64,000 nucleotides of DNA from Mycetocola zhujimingii (GCF_003065425.1 NZ_CP026949.1:372001-436000), one strand, 5' to 3'; counted from the stretch's first letter, positions 43,875 through 52,939 are shown. The notes: a model not told the origin generated them from the sequence alone. Numbers and translations are program-made.

Positions 43875-44842
43875 GAGTCCTCGTCACCGGTGCGAGCGGG
43901 TTGCTCGGGCGTGCTGTCGCCGCCGAGATCCGCTCGGCCGGTCACGAAGTGACGACCTTCCAGAGGCGTCCATCCGGCGTCGATGGCGTCACCGACGTGC
44001 TCGGTTCGGTCACCGAAACGGATGCTGTCGCTCGCGCGGTCGCGGACCAGGACGCGATCGTGCACCTCGCCGCGAAGGTGTCACTCGCCGGTGACCCGGC
44101 CGATTTCGACCGCATCAACGTCGGCGGGACTCGCAACCTGCTGGCCGCGGCATCCGCGTCGGGGATCGGGAAGTTCGTGTTCGTGTCGTCGCCGTCCGTG
44201 GCGCACGCCGGGACGTCGATCGTGGGCGATGACGCGTTGCCCGCCGACCCGGAGCATGTTCGCGGCGACTACGCGCGGACCAAGGCCGAGGCCGAGCTGA
44301 TCGCGCTTGCCGCTGACTCGCCCGAGCTTCGGGTCGTTGCCGTTCGGCCGCACCTCGTCTGGGGTCCCGGTGACACGCAGCTCGTCGCGCGGGTCGTCGA
44401 GCGCGCTCGAGCCGGGCGGCTGCCGCTGCTCGATTCGGGTGCGGCGCTCATCGACACGATCTACATCGACAACGCGGCGTCGGGCATCGCAGCCGCGCTC
44501 GAGCGGGTCGATGCCGTCCACGGCAACTCGTACGTGCTGACCAATGGCGAACCGCGGCCGGTGGCCGAGCTGCTCGCCGGTATTTGTGGTGCTGCCGGGG
44601 TCGCGGCACCACGCTGGAGTGTGCCAGCGGGGCTGGCCCGCGGTGCCGGTTCGCTCATCGAGCGGGCGTGGCGCATCAAGCCCGGCGTTGACGAGCCGCC
44701 GATGACGCGGTTCCTGGCCGAGCAGCTGTCGACGGCGCACTGGTTCGACCAGCGCCGGACGCGCGCCGACCTCGAGTGGACCCCCGCCGTGTCGCTCGAC
44801 GAGGGCTTCCGTCGCCTGGCGGACTCGTACCGCACCTCCTGA
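43871..44842 (+). CDS. oleD: OleD, 2-alkyl-3-ketoalkanoate reductase
   Basis: 323 residues, extended SDR from GTG 43871. VLVTGASGLLGRAVAAEIRS is the NADPH-binding motif, VHLAAKVSLAGDPADF and FVSSPSVAH the SDR core, and DYARTKAEAE the Tyr-x-x-x-Lys active site. It reduces the OleA product to the beta-hydroxy acid before OleC. Its GTG overlaps oleBC's stop. It ends just before the 30-bp repeat array. Confidence 0.9.
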   Translation: MRVLVTGASGLLGRAVAAEIRSAGHEVTTFQRRPSGVDGVTDVLGSVTETDAVARAVADQDAIVHLAAKVSLAGDPADFDRINVGGTRNLLAAASASGIGKFVFVSSPSVAHAGTSIVGDDALPADPEHVRGDYARTKAEAELIALAADSPELRVVAVRPHLVWGPGDTQLVARVVERARAGRLPLLDSGAALIDTIYIDNAASGIAAALERVDAVHGNSYVLTNGEPRPVAELLAGICGAAGVAAPRWSVPAGLARGAGSLIERAWRIKPGVDEPPMTRFLAEQLSTAHWFDQRRTRADLEWTPAVSLDEGFRRLADSYRTS

Positions 44843-44860
44843 CGCACCCCGCGCTCCCTC

Positions 44861-45720
44861 GCGCGGCCGCAAAAGGCTGCGCGGCATCCCGTGCTCGGTC
44901 ACAAACGGCTGCACCAATCCGCGCTCGGTCACAAACTGCTGAACGAACCCGCGCGCGGTCACAAATGGCTCAACGAACCCGCGCTCGGTCACAAAATGGC
45001 TCAATGAGCCCGCGCGCGGCCACAAACGGCTGCGTTTGCGCACGAAAGGCGACCCTTTCTGTCCGAGCAGGGGATGCCTGCGGGGTGAACGCCCGTTTAT
45101 GGCTGAGCAAAGGTGGCGGGGCGCGTGGGCGGGCGCAAATGGTTGCGCGGCATCCTGCGCGGCCACAAACGGCTGAACGAACCCGCGCGCGGCCACAAAT
45201 GGCTGAACGAGCCCGCGCTCGGCCACAAACGGCTGCGTTTGCGCACGAAAGGCGACCCTTTCTGTCCGAGCAGGGGATACCTGCGGGGCGAACGACCATT
45301 TCTGGCCGAGCAAAGGTGGCGGGGCGCGTGCGCGGTCGCAAATGGTTGCGCGGCATCCTGCGCGGCCACAAACGGCTGAACGAGCCCGCGCGCGGCCACA
45401 AACCGCTGTGTTTGCGCGCGAGGGGCGACCGTTTTTGTCCGAGCGGGGGATGCCTGCGGGGCGAACGACCGTTTATGGCCGAGCAAAGGTGGCGGGGGTT
45501 GCTCGGCCACAAACGGCTGCACCAATCCGCGCTCGGTCACAAACGGCTGAACGAACCCGCGCGCGGCCACAAACGGCTGAACACACCCGCGCTCGGTCAC
45601 AAACGGCTGCACCAATCCGCGCTCGGTCACAAATGGCTGGGTTCGGGCGCGAAACGCGACCTTTTCTGTCCGAGCAGGGGATGCCTGCGGGGTGAACGAC
45701 CGTTTATGGCCGAGCAAAGG
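44861..45720. repeat. Tandem array of 30-bp units in four superunits
   Basis: About 18 units of the type CGGTCACAAACGGCTGAACG plus AACCCGCGCG run head to tail, arranged in four superunits (about 44861-45122, 45123-45329, 45330-45499, 45500-45720). Each superunit starts with a degenerate unit (GCAAATGGTTGCGCGGCATCC in three), then 2-5 units, then GAAAGG-CGA-CCCTTTC (hairpin), GCAGG-GGATG-CCTGC (hairpin), and ends with an inverted unit (CGACCGTTTATGGCCGAGCA). A related solitary copy is at 7021-7110. Units are contiguous without spacers, unlike CRISPR. Function unknown. The 900-base interval contains no other gene. Confidence 0.85.
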
Positions 45721-45763
45721 GGTGCACCAGCACGGCGCACGCACCGCCCGCCCGCCCGGGGTC

Positions 45764-46966
45764 TCAGCTCCCGACGACGTCCGCCCAGGCGGTGCGGTCG
45801 ACGATGAGCTGCCGCCACTGGCGCAGCGCCTTCGCGGCGCCGACACCGAGTGCACCGACCACCCGGTCACCCCGGCGGAACACGGCGATCATCCGGCGTT
45901 CAACGAGCGAACCCTCCAGGATCCGCACCTCGTCATACCCCTTGATCCACCCGTGCACCTGCAGTTTGAGGTCGTACTGGTCGGTCCAGAAGTAGGGCAC
46001 CGAGGCGAAGGCATCCGGCGCTCCGTCGAGCAATCGCCCGGCGACGTGCACAGCCTGCTCGGTCGCGTTCGTGCGGTGCTCGACCCGCATCGACTGGTCG
46101 AATGCCGGGTTGTCCCAGCGCGCCACATCACCGGCGGCATAAACGCCGGGTGCCGCGGACAGGTCAGGCGCGCACTCGACCCCGTCGCCCAGCCGCAGCC
46201 CGCTGCCGGCCAGCCAGCCGATCGCCGGCGTCGCACCGATCGCTACGAAAACGACATCCGCCCCGAGCCGCGAACCGTCGGCAAACTCGACGCCGGTCAC
46301 CCGACCGTCCGCTGCCACCAGCGAGCGGACCGCAGACGCAGCTCCGGTCCGCAGCTCGACACCGTGAAGCCTGTGCAGTGCGGCCACCTCGGCGCCGATC
46401 GCCGGGCCGAGCCCGCGTTCGAGCGGCGTGGGCAGAGCATTCACTAGGGTGACGGTGAGCCCGAGTCCGACGGCAGCGGCCGCAACCTCGGTACCGAGAA
46501 AACCGCCGCCGACGATCACGAGGTGCCGCCCGGCGACGAGTTCTTCCTTCAGCCCGAGCGCATCGTCGAGGGTGCGAAGGGTGTGAACTCCTGCGAGGTG
46601 CGTCGAGTCGGGCAGTACCCGCGGTGTCACGCCCGTCGCGACGACGAGGCGATCGAACGCGAGGTCCGTGGCATCCGACAGCGACACAACGGAACGACCG
46701 ATGTCGAGCCCCGTCGCCGTCACGCCCGAACGGATGCTCACCCCCAGCGCAGCGAGGTCGGCGTCGGTCTTCAACCCAATGCGTTCCGGTCCCCACTCGC
46801 CGGTGAGCAGCTGCTTGGCGAGGGGCGGCCTATCGTACGGCGTGTGGCGTTCACTGTCCACGAGCGTCAGCGCGCGGTCGTACCCGTTGCGGCGGAGCGC
46901 AGCGGCGGTGGTCAGCCCGGCGGCCGACGCCCCGACGATGACGATATGGGAGGGAGCGTCGCTCAC
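45764..46966 (-). CDS. Ferredoxin reductase (FAD/NAD-dependent)
   Basis: 400 residues. Two dinucleotide-binding motifs: IVIVGASAAGLTTAAALRRNG (FAD, N-terminal) and VIVGGGFLGTEVAAAAVGLG (NAD, about residues 145-165); GVYAAGDVARW is the second FAD site. The RPPLAKQLL segment and C-terminal reductase domain fit rubredoxin/ferredoxin reductases of the class I monooxygenase type. It moves electrons from NADH to ferredoxin. Its ATG overlaps the stop of the ferredoxin gene, so both are co-translated. No P450 is in the window. Confidence 0.9.
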   Translation of the reverse strand: MSDAPSHIVIVGASAAGLTTAAALRRNGYDRALTLVDSERHTPYDRPPLAKQLLTGEWGPERIGLKTDADLAALGVSIRSGVTATGLDIGRSVVSLSDATDLAFDRLVVATGVTPRVLPDSTHLAGVHTLRTLDDALGLKEELVAGRHLVIVGGGFLGTEVAAAAVGLGLTVTLVNALPTPLERGLGPAIGAEVAALHRLHGVELRTGAASAVRSLVAADGRVTGVEFADGSRLGADVVFVAIGATPAIGWLAGSGLRLGDGVECAPDLSAAPGVYAAGDVARWDNPAFDQSMRVEHRTNATEQAVHVAGRLLDGAPDAFASVPYFWTDQYDLKLQVHGWIKGYDEVRILEGSLVERRMIAVFRRGDRVVGALGVGAAKALRQWRQLIVDRTAWADVVGS

Positions 46967-47163
46967 GACTCGTCGACGAGCCTCAGCGCCGCTGACGGGC
47001 AGCTGAGGACGGCGTCACGAACAGCATCGTGCTCATCGGAGCCCGGGGTGGCGTTGAGCAGAATGACCTTGCCCACCTCGTCGTCCTGGTCGAAAACATC
47101 TGGCGCGATGGCCACGCACACTCCGGCGGCAACACACACTTCGATATCGGCAATGACCTTCAT
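46963..47163 (-). CDS. Single-cluster ferredoxin
   Basis: 66 residues, MKVIADIEVCVAAGVCVAIA start with two cluster Cys and DAVLSCPSAALRLVDE end with the third. Only three Cys in this pattern indicate a [3Fe-4S] (or labile [4Fe-4S]) ferredoxin, the kind that feeds bacterial P450s. It is co-transcribed with the reductase downstream. A rare feature is that no monooxygenase lies next to the pair. Confidence 0.88.
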   Translation of the reverse strand: MKVIADIEVCVAAGVCVAIAPDVFDQDDEVGKVILLNATPGSDEHDAVRDAVLSCPSAALRLVDES

Positions 47164-47344
47164 CGGTTCCTCATCCCTCGCCGCTCACACCGAGCGCGCC
47201 TCCTCCAATTCTGGCACTAGCCGGAACCCCGCTCGTGCGCTGCTCCCGACCTCGCAGCGCTTTCACACGGCCGGACCTCATCACGAGCGCCGCGTGGCGA
47301 CTGGTAGGTTCTTTCTCGGCCGTTCGGGCCGCGAGGGGAGACGG

Positions 47345-48121
47345 ATGCCACAGCCACGAACACGAGGACACTGGGTCTGGCTCGTCGTCATCGGTCTCGC
47401 CGCCGGGTTCCTGTCCGGTCTCTTCGGCGTCGGCGGCGGCATCCTCATCGTTCCTGCGCTCCTGCTCCTGCTCGCCCTCGACCAGCGCATCGCCGCTGGG
47501 ACCTCGCTCGCAGCCATCGTGCCGATGGCCGCCGTCGGCGTGCTCAGTTACGCACTCAGCGGGTCGGTCGACTGGATTGCCGGTCTTCTCCTCGTGGCTG
47601 GCAGCGTCGTTGGCGCGCAGATCGGCATCCGGCTGCTCAACCGTATTCCGCGGCGCGTGGTGAGCTGGCTCTTCATCGGCTTCCTGCTCGTCGTGATCGC
47701 GACGCTCTTCCTCGTCACGCCATCGCGGGACGCCTTCGTGGAGATCACGCTGCTCAGCGGGGCTGGACTCGTTCTGCTCGGTCTCGGTACGGGTGTGCTC
47801 TCCGGGCTCCTCGGCATCGGGGGAGGCGTCGTCATCGTCCCCCTGCTCATCCTTCTCTTCGGTGCGAGCGACCTCGTCGCGAAGGGCACCTCGCTCGCGG
47901 TCATCATCCCGACGGCGCTCTTCGGTACGATCGGCAACTTCCGCAGGGGCAACGTCGACCTTCCCGCCGCGGCGGTCATCGGCGTGGCTGCCTGCACGAC
48001 GACAGCGGCGGGTGCCGCCGTGGCCGCGGTAATTTCCCCCGCGCTGTCTTCGGTGCTCTTCGCGGTGTTCCTCGTGGCGGTCGCCGTGCAGATGACTGTG
48101 AAGCTCCTCCGTTCCAACTGA
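47345..48121 (+). CDS. TauE/SafE-family sulfite/organic anion exporter
   Basis: 258 residues, about eight helices in two repeats. GLAAGFLSGLFGVGGGILIVP (repeat 1) and LGTGVLSGLLGIGGGVVIVP (repeat 2) are the paired family signatures. These export sulfite, sulfoacetate or similar anions or act in sulfur uptake; the substrate is not set by context here. ATG 47345 is chosen for the clean N-terminus; the open frame upstream runs through intergenic sequence. Confidence 0.88.
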   Translation: MPQPRTRGHWVWLVVIGLAAGFLSGLFGVGGGILIVPALLLLLALDQRIAAGTSLAAIVPMAAVGVLSYALSGSVDWIAGLLLVAGSVVGAQIGIRLLNRIPRRVVSWLFIGFLLVVIATLFLVTPSRDAFVEITLLSGAGLVLLGLGTGVLSGLLGIGGGVVIVPLLILLFGASDLVAKGTSLAVIIPTALFGTIGNFRRGNVDLPAAAVIGVAACTTTAAGAAVAAVISPALSSVLFAVFLVAVAVQMTVKLLRSN

Positions 48122-48202
48122 GGTCCCTATCGTCGCCGATGAGGCGTCTGTACCCTTTCTGCCGTCGGCCAATGGGGGACGACGTGTACCAGGGGGAACA
48201 CC

Positions 48203-48841
48203 ATGCCATCACTCGACGATTTGCTCGGCAGAATTCCGATCGGCGATATCGCCACGAGACTGGGCGTCGACGATGCCACCGCAACGGCTGCCGTAGAGGA
48301 CGCTCTGCCCGCCATCGTCAGCGCCCTCGAGATGAATACGGAAGACCCGGCGGGTGCCGCGGCTCTCGAAAAGGCGGTGTCGGATCATTCCCCGGCGCTC
48401 GCCGATGCGCCGGTCAACCTCGACGAGGTCAACCCGGCCGACGGCGAGAAGATCGTCGGCCACGTCTTTGGCGGACACAAGGACCAGGTCGTCGCCACCC
48501 TCTCGGGGAGCACAGGGCAGGCACCGGCACCGGCCGGTCCCGTCGTCGGCGAGTTGCTTCCGATCCTTGCGCCGATCGTGCTGAGCTATCTCGCCGAACA
48601 ACTTCCGGAGCGCGCGGGGAGCAGCGGAACCGTGCACCCCGTCGGCGCCACGGACAGCAGTACGATCCCCGGCGCCACCACTTCCGCCAGCGGTACGACC
48701 GTCAGCGGCTCGACTGCCAGCGGCACTGCCGACGCCAGCGGGATCCGCGAGGTGCTCGGCACGATGCTCGGCGGCAGCGGCAAAACATCGGGCGGGATCG
48801 GCGACGTCCTCGGATGCTTTCTCGGCGGTGGCCGCACCTAG
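48203..48841 (+). CDS. DUF937-like protein
   Basis: 212 residues. It starts SLDDLLGRIPIGDIATRLGV and contains HVFGGHKDQVVATLS, features of the DUF937 family, with a PILAPIVLSYLAEQ helix; the C-terminal third is Ser/Thr/Gly low complexity (TTSASGTTVSGSTASGTADA) ending in LGCFLGGGRT. Function unknown. AGGGGGAACACC precedes ATG 48203. A single gene between tauE and the hadA-like gene. Confidence 0.7.
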   Translation: MPSLDDLLGRIPIGDIATRLGVDDATATAAVEDALPAIVSALEMNTEDPAGAAALEKAVSDHSPALADAPVNLDEVNPADGEKIVGHVFGGHKDQVVATLSGSTGQAPAPAGPVVGELLPILAPIVLSYLAEQLPERAGSSGTVHPVGATDSSTIPGATTSASGTTVSGSTASGTADASGIREVLGTMLGGSGKTSGGIGDVLGCFLGGGRT

Positions 48842-48917
48842 GGTGGCCGAGCGTGACGTGACTGCACCGGCACAGCGCCTGGCCTGTCGTGTCGGCCCGC
48901 CCGGGTAGGCTGGCAGA

Positions 48918-49364
48918 GTGCCAGTAAACCCCGAACTTCAGGGTCGCGTGTTCCCGCCGGCCCCGCCATATCTCGTCGGGCTCGAGAAGATTCGCGAATT
49001 CTCGAGAGCCGTGTTCGCCACGAACCCCATCCACTTCGCCACGGATGCCGCGCGCGCAGCCGGTCACGCAGACGTCGTTGCGCCGCCGACCTTCCCCGTC
49101 GTCGTGCAGGAGCAGACGCTCGCTCAGCTGCTCAGCGAACCGGATGCCGGCATCGACTTCTCGCGGGTCGTCCACGGCGACCAGCGGTTCAGCTTCTCCC
49201 GGCCCGTTGTCGCCGGCGATGAACTCACGGCGACCCTCGCGGTGACGAGCGTCAAAACCCTGGGCCCGCACGCCATGGTGACCGCTGAGTCCACCATGGT
49301 CGACGCCTCAGGCGCCCACGTCGTCACGGCGACATCCACCCTTGTTGTGCGAGGTGACGAATGA
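48918..49364 (+). CDS. MaoC-type dehydratase subunit, HadA-like
   Basis: 148 residues from GTG 48918. N-terminal hotdog domain of the FAS1-dehydratase type: VGLEKIREFSRAVFATNPIH, then VAPPTFPVVV, HGDQRFSFSRPVVAGDELTA. It lacks its own catalytic His/Asp motif and pairs with the next gene, which overlaps by 4 bases. In mycobacteria HadA/HadB form a (3R)-hydroxyacyl-ACP dehydratase. With murB following, this matches a conserved actinobacterial gene order. Confidence 0.85.
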   Translation: MPVNPELQGRVFPPAPPYLVGLEKIREFSRAVFATNPIHFATDAARAAGHADVVAPPTFPVVVQEQTLAQLLSEPDAGIDFSRVVHGDQRFSFSRPVVAGDELTATLAVTSVKTLGPHAMVTAESTMVDASGAHVVTATSTLVVRGDE

Positions 49365-49780
49365 GTACACCCACCCTTGACCAGCTCACCGTCGGTGACG
49401 TGATCGCCGAACGTGAGTTCCCGCTGACGCGCGATTCGCTCGTTCGGTACGCGGGAGCATCCGGAGACTTCAACCCCATTCACTACCGTGACGATGTCGC
49501 GGCATCCGTCGGCCTGCCCGGTGTTCTCGCACACGGCATGCTCACCATGGGATTCGCCGTTCAGCCGGTTGTCGACTGGATCGGGGACCCCGCTCGGGTC
49601 GTCGATTACGCGGTGAAGTTCACCCGGCCGGTCGTCGTCGACCCGCAGGATGGTGCGCTCGTCACCGTTGTGGCGAAGATCGGTGCGATCGAGGCGGGTA
49701 TCGCCCGTGTCGACCTCACGGTGAGCTTCGACGGCAAGACCGTGCTCGGCAAGGCCCAGGCCCGCGTTGCGCTCGGATAA
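49361..49780 (+). CDS. MaoC-type dehydratase subunit, HadB-like
   Basis: 139 residues. The catalytic Asp-x(4)-His is in GASGDFNPIHYRDDVAASVG and the hotdog helix in GLPGVLAHGMLTMGF. It partners the HadA-like protein encoded just upstream (4-base overlap), making an (R)-specific enoyl hydratase/dehydratase for fatty-acid metabolism. murB starts 6 bases after this stop, so all three are in one operon. Confidence 0.88.
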   Translation: MSTPTLDQLTVGDVIAEREFPLTRDSLVRYAGASGDFNPIHYRDDVAASVGLPGVLAHGMLTMGFAVQPVVDWIGDPARVVDYAVKFTRPVVVDPQDGALVTVVAKIGAIEAGIARVDLTVSFDGKTVLGKAQARVALG

Positions 49781-49786
49781 CCGCCG

Positions 49787-50911
49787 ATGACGACACTCGC
49801 TGAACTGACGACACTCGGGGTCGGTGGACCCGCCGCGCACACGGTCACCGCCACCACTCGCGACGAACTCATCCACGCGGTCACCACGGTGTGGCACGAG
49901 GGCGACGATCCGTTCGTGCTCGGCGGCGGCTCCAACGTGCTCGTCGGCGACGACGGCTATGACGGCACCCTCGTTCGCGTCGCGACGCGGGGTATCGAGC
50001 AGGTCGGTGCCGCGAACGGGCGCGTGCTGCTCCGGGTCGAGGCCGGCGAGAGCTGGGACGACCTCGTCGCGTACGCCGTCGACCGCGGCCTCGCCGGAAT
50101 CGAAGCGCTGAGCGGAATCCCGGGATCATGCGGTGCCGGGCCGATCCAGAACATCGGAGCGTACGGGCAGGAACTGTCGGCGAGTCTCGTCGCCGTCGAA
50201 CTGCTCGACCGCGAGCACGGCGATCTCGTTCGCGTGCCGGCATCCGAACTGGGCCTCGGCTATCGAACGTCGGTGCTCAAGCGCCACGGCGGCGAGGCAC
50301 CGGTCCGCGACGGCGTCGTCGTGTCGATCGACGTTGAACTGACGGATGCCGGCGGGCTGAGCGCTCCTGTCGCGTACCCGCAGCTGGCCTCATCGCTCGG
50401 CGTCGAGCTTGGCACCCGGCTCCCGATCGCCGACGTGCGGCGCACCGTGCTCGAGCTTCGCCGGTCGAAGGGCATGGTTCTCGACCCGGCAGACCCTGAC
50501 ACCTCGAGCGCCGGATCCTTCTTTACCAATCCCATCGTTTCCGAGTCGTTCGCCCGGTCGTTGCCGGCGGATGCACCGCGCTGGCCGATTGCGGATGATG
50601 ACGCAGACGACGCGGTCGTCATTCCCCTCGGTGAGTGGACGGGCGAGGTCCCGCGCCCGTCGCTCGAGCATGACGCGAGGGTCAAGCTCTCCGCCGCCTG
50701 GCTGATTGAACGCTCGGGCATCCGCCGCGGGTTCCGGCTGCCGGGATCGCGCGCCGCGATTTCGAGCAAGCACACGCTCGCCCTGACCAACACGGGTGGG
50801 GCGACGGCCGACGAGATCGCCGCGCTCGCGCGCTACGTGCAGATGCGCGTCGGTGCCGAGTTCGGTGTCGTACTGCAGCCCGAGCCGGTGTTCGTGAACG
50901 TCGAGTTCTAG
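49787..50911 (+). CDS. murB: UDP-N-acetylenolpyruvoylglucosamine reductase
   Basis: 374 residues. FAD-binding region LGGGSNVLVGDDGYDG, EALSGIPGSCGAGPIQNIGA and GYRTSVLK, and the substrate-side motifs SAGSFFTNPIVS (catalytic Ser) and GFRLPGSRAAISSKHTLAL are all present. It makes UDP-MurNAc for peptidoglycan in the cytoplasm. ATG 49787 is 6 bases downstream of the hadB-like stop. The gene ends before a palindrome (50987-51039) and the convergent aminotransferase. Confidence 0.95.
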   Translation: MTTLAELTTLGVGGPAAHTVTATTRDELIHAVTTVWHEGDDPFVLGGGSNVLVGDDGYDGTLVRVATRGIEQVGAANGRVLLRVEAGESWDDLVAYAVDRGLAGIEALSGIPGSCGAGPIQNIGAYGQELSASLVAVELLDREHGDLVRVPASELGLGYRTSVLKRHGGEAPVRDGVVVSIDVELTDAGGLSAPVAYPQLASSLGVELGTRLPIADVRRTVLELRRSKGMVLDPADPDTSSAGSFFTNPIVSESFARSLPADAPRWPIADDDADDAVVIPLGEWTGEVPRPSLEHDARVKLSAAWLIERSGIRRGFRLPGSRAAISSKHTLALTNTGGATADEIAALARYVQMRVGAEFGVVLQPEPVFVNVEF

Positions 50912-50986
50912 GCGGTCGCGCGCTGGCGCGCCCGGTCGGCCGCGTCCGGTTCGCGCGGGCAGTCGCTGCGCCGAACGCATCAATTG

Positions 50987-51039
50987 CGGTCGAGAACATC
51001 GGTTGCGCGGGATGTTCTCGACCGGAAGTGATGTTCTCG
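50987..51039. repeat. Palindromic intergenic element, same architecture
   Basis: CGGTCGAGAACATC (50987-51000) and GATGTTCTCGACCG (51011-51024) form a 14-bp perfect stem around a 10-base loop, and GATGTTCTCG is repeated once more at 51030-51039. The pattern, an inverted pair plus a third direct copy of the stem word, is the same as in the elements at 5967 and 37678 although the sequence differs. It lies between convergent murB and the aminotransferase. Confidence 0.65.
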
Positions 51040-51059
51040 GCGGGTGCAGCGGTTGGGTT

Positions 51060-52259
51060 CTACCCGAAGAGCTTCTGCAGCCGCTGCACGCCCTCGAGCA
51101 GTGCGTCGTCGCCGAGCGCGTAGCTGAAGCGCAGGTAGCCCGACGGGCCGAAGGCCTCACCGGGAACGGCAGCGACCTCGGCCTGATCGAGCATGAGGTC
51201 GGCGAGTTCGAGCGACGTCGTCGGGGTGACGCCGTTCCATTCCCGACCGAGCAGCCCCGTGACATCCGCGTACACGTAGAACGCGCCCTGCGGGGTCGGC
51301 ACCGAGAACCCGTCGATCTTGTTGAGCTCTTTCACGATCACCTGACGCCGTCGGTCGAATGCCAGGCGCATGGTCTCCACGTCGTCCTGGGGGCCGGTGA
51401 GCGCGGCGATCGCGGCACGCTGGGCGATGTTGTTCACGTTGCCGGAGAGGTGCGACTGCAGGTTCGAGAGCGCCTTGATGGCGTCGGCCGGGCCGACGGT
51501 CCAGCCCACCCGCCAGCCGGTCATCGCGTACGTTTTTGCGACGCCGTTGACGAGCAGGGTCTGCTCGGCGAGCGCCGGGACCGCCTCGACGATCGAGAGG
51601 GCCTTCACGCCGTCGTAGGTGAGGTTCTGGTAGATCTCGTCGGAGATCACCCAGATTCCGTGCTCGAGCGCCCACTCGCCGATGGCCCTGGTCTGCTCGG
51701 GCGAGTACACGGCACCGGTCGGGTTCGACGGAGACACGAACAGCAGCACCTTCGTGCGCTCGGTGCGTGCGGCTTCGAGCTGCTCGACGGTGACCTGGTA
51801 GCCCTGCGATGCGTCCGCGAATACCTCGACGGCAACACCGTCGGCGAGCGCGATGACCTCGGGGTACGTGGTCCAGAACGGCGTCGGCACGATGACCTCG
51901 TCGCCCGGGTTGAGCAGCACCTGGAACGCCTCGTAGACGGACTGCTTGCCGCCGTTGGTGACGAGCACCTGGCTCGCGCTTGCGGCGAGACCCGAGTCGC
52001 GCAGGGTCTTCGCGGCGATGGCCTCACGCAGGTCAGGGAGCCCGGCTGCCGGCGTGTACCTGTGGTTTTTCTTGTCGCTCGCGGCGGCGATCGCGGCGTC
52101 GACGATGTGCTGCGGCGTCGCGAAATCAGGCTCACCAGCGGCGTAGCTGATCACGGGCCGGCCATCGGCCTGCAGCGCCTTGGCCTTCGAATCGACCTTC
52201 AGCGTTGCTGACTCGGCGATGGCGGAAATCTTGGTGGAGAGTCTCGGTGTTGTGCTCAC
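51060..52259 (-). CDS. Aspartate/aromatic aminotransferase, PLP-dependent class I
   Basis: 399 residues, GTG start at 52259. [24 protein letters not shown]-like [31 protein letters not shown] and [18 protein letters not shown] (Lys for PLP) are the fold type I aspartate aminotransferase signatures (Ib group). It transaminates aspartate/glutamate with 2-oxoacids. The start is 1-2 bases from the HxlR gene's stop, so it is in one run with VOC and HxlR genes, though aspC itself is a housekeeping enzyme. Confidence 0.9.
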   Translation of the reverse strand: MSTTPRLSTKISAIAESATLKVDSKAKALQADGRPVISYAAGEPDFATPQHIVDAAIAAASDKKNHRYTPAAGLPDLREAIAAKTLRDSGLAASASQVLVTNGGKQSVYEAFQVLLNPGDEVIVPTPFWTTYPEVIALADGVAVEVFADASQGYQVTVEQLEAARTERTKVLLFVSPSNPTGAVYSPEQTRAIGEWALEHGIWVISDEIYQNLTYDGVKALSIVEAVPALAEQTLLVNGVAKTYAMTGWRVGWTVGPADAIKALSNLQSHLSGNVNNIAQRAAIAALTGPQDDVETMRLAFDRRRQVIVKELNKIDGFSVPTPQGAFYVYADVTGLLGREWNGVTPTTSLELADLMLDQAEVAAVPGEAFGPSGYLRFSYALGDDALLEGVQRLQKLFG

Positions 52260-52260
52260 C

Positions 52261-52926
52261 CTAGAAGGGTACCGTCTGCCGTGCGGCCGTAAAGGTTGCA
52301 GCGAAGCGGTTCATCAACGCCGCATTACCGGAGAGGATCCGCACGATTCCCCGCTCGATCGCCGCGTCCGCCGTCACCTCACCCGTGATCACCGATCGGA
52401 TGCCGTGGCCGGCCGCGAAATCGAGATCGGCGTCGGTCGCACCGGAGGCTCCTGGCGAAATGTCGAGCGCCGAACCGTCCACCCTGGCAGTGAGGTGCAC
52501 GTCACCCACGCGCACACCGTAGGCCGTCGGTTCGTAACCGGTGGCGGCATCCGTTTGGAATACGGATCGAAGATCGAGGGTGAGCGATTCCGCCGTGATG
52601 ACGTCGTCGTCCGCCGGTTCGCCCGCTGCGCTGAGCCCCCACCGGCTGAGTGCGAGGACGACCTGCTCGAGTTCACGCCCGGCATCGGTGAGGTCGTACA
52701 CGACCGAGTGGTGGAGCGGGGCGCGACGGATGACGCCGCCCTCCTGCAGCTCTTTCAACCGGGTGCTGAGGATGTTGGTGGGAATGCGCGGCAGCCCGGC
52801 CTTGAGATCGGTGTAACGGCGCGGCCCGACGAGCAGGTCGCGAACGATGAGCAGTGCCCACCGTTCGCCGACCAGCTCGAGGGCACTCACCAGGCCGCTG
52901 TTCTGACCGTAATTGCGAGCTGTCAT
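52261..52926 (-). CDS. HxlR-family regulator with SCP2-like C-terminal domain
   Basis: 221 residues. Residues 1-100 are an HxlR winged helix ([56 protein letters not shown]). The C-terminal half ([20 protein letters not shown] to the end) fits an SCP2 sterol-carrier-like fold, a combination known for some longer HxlR proteins, which may bind a hydrophobic ligand. It lies between a VOC gene (13 bases before) and the aminotransferase, and an HxlR-type operator precedes the VOC gene. Confidence 0.85.
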   Translation of the reverse strand: MTARNYGQNSGLVSALELVGERWALLIVRDLLVGPRRYTDLKAGLPRIPTNILSTRLKELQEGGVIRRAPLHHSVVYDLTDAGRELEQVVLALSRWGLSAAGEPADDDVITAESLTLDLRSVFQTDAATGYEPTAYGVRVGDVHLTARVDGSALDISPGASGATDADLDFAAGHGIRSVITGEVTADAAIERGIVRILSGNAALMNRFAATFTAARQTVPF

Positions 52927-52939
52927 GACCGGGCGCGTT

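Noticed and set aside
44861-45720. CRISPR array
   Set aside because: The 30-base units are contiguous with no unique spacers, vary between copies, and are grouped in superunits; no cas genes are present.
44776-45807. 343-residue plus-strand reading frame, and several minus-strand frames, through the repeat array
   Set aside because: The frame begins inside oleD and changes repeat phase between superunits, so one superunit reads as different peptides. It is a by-product of 30-base periodicity and high GC.
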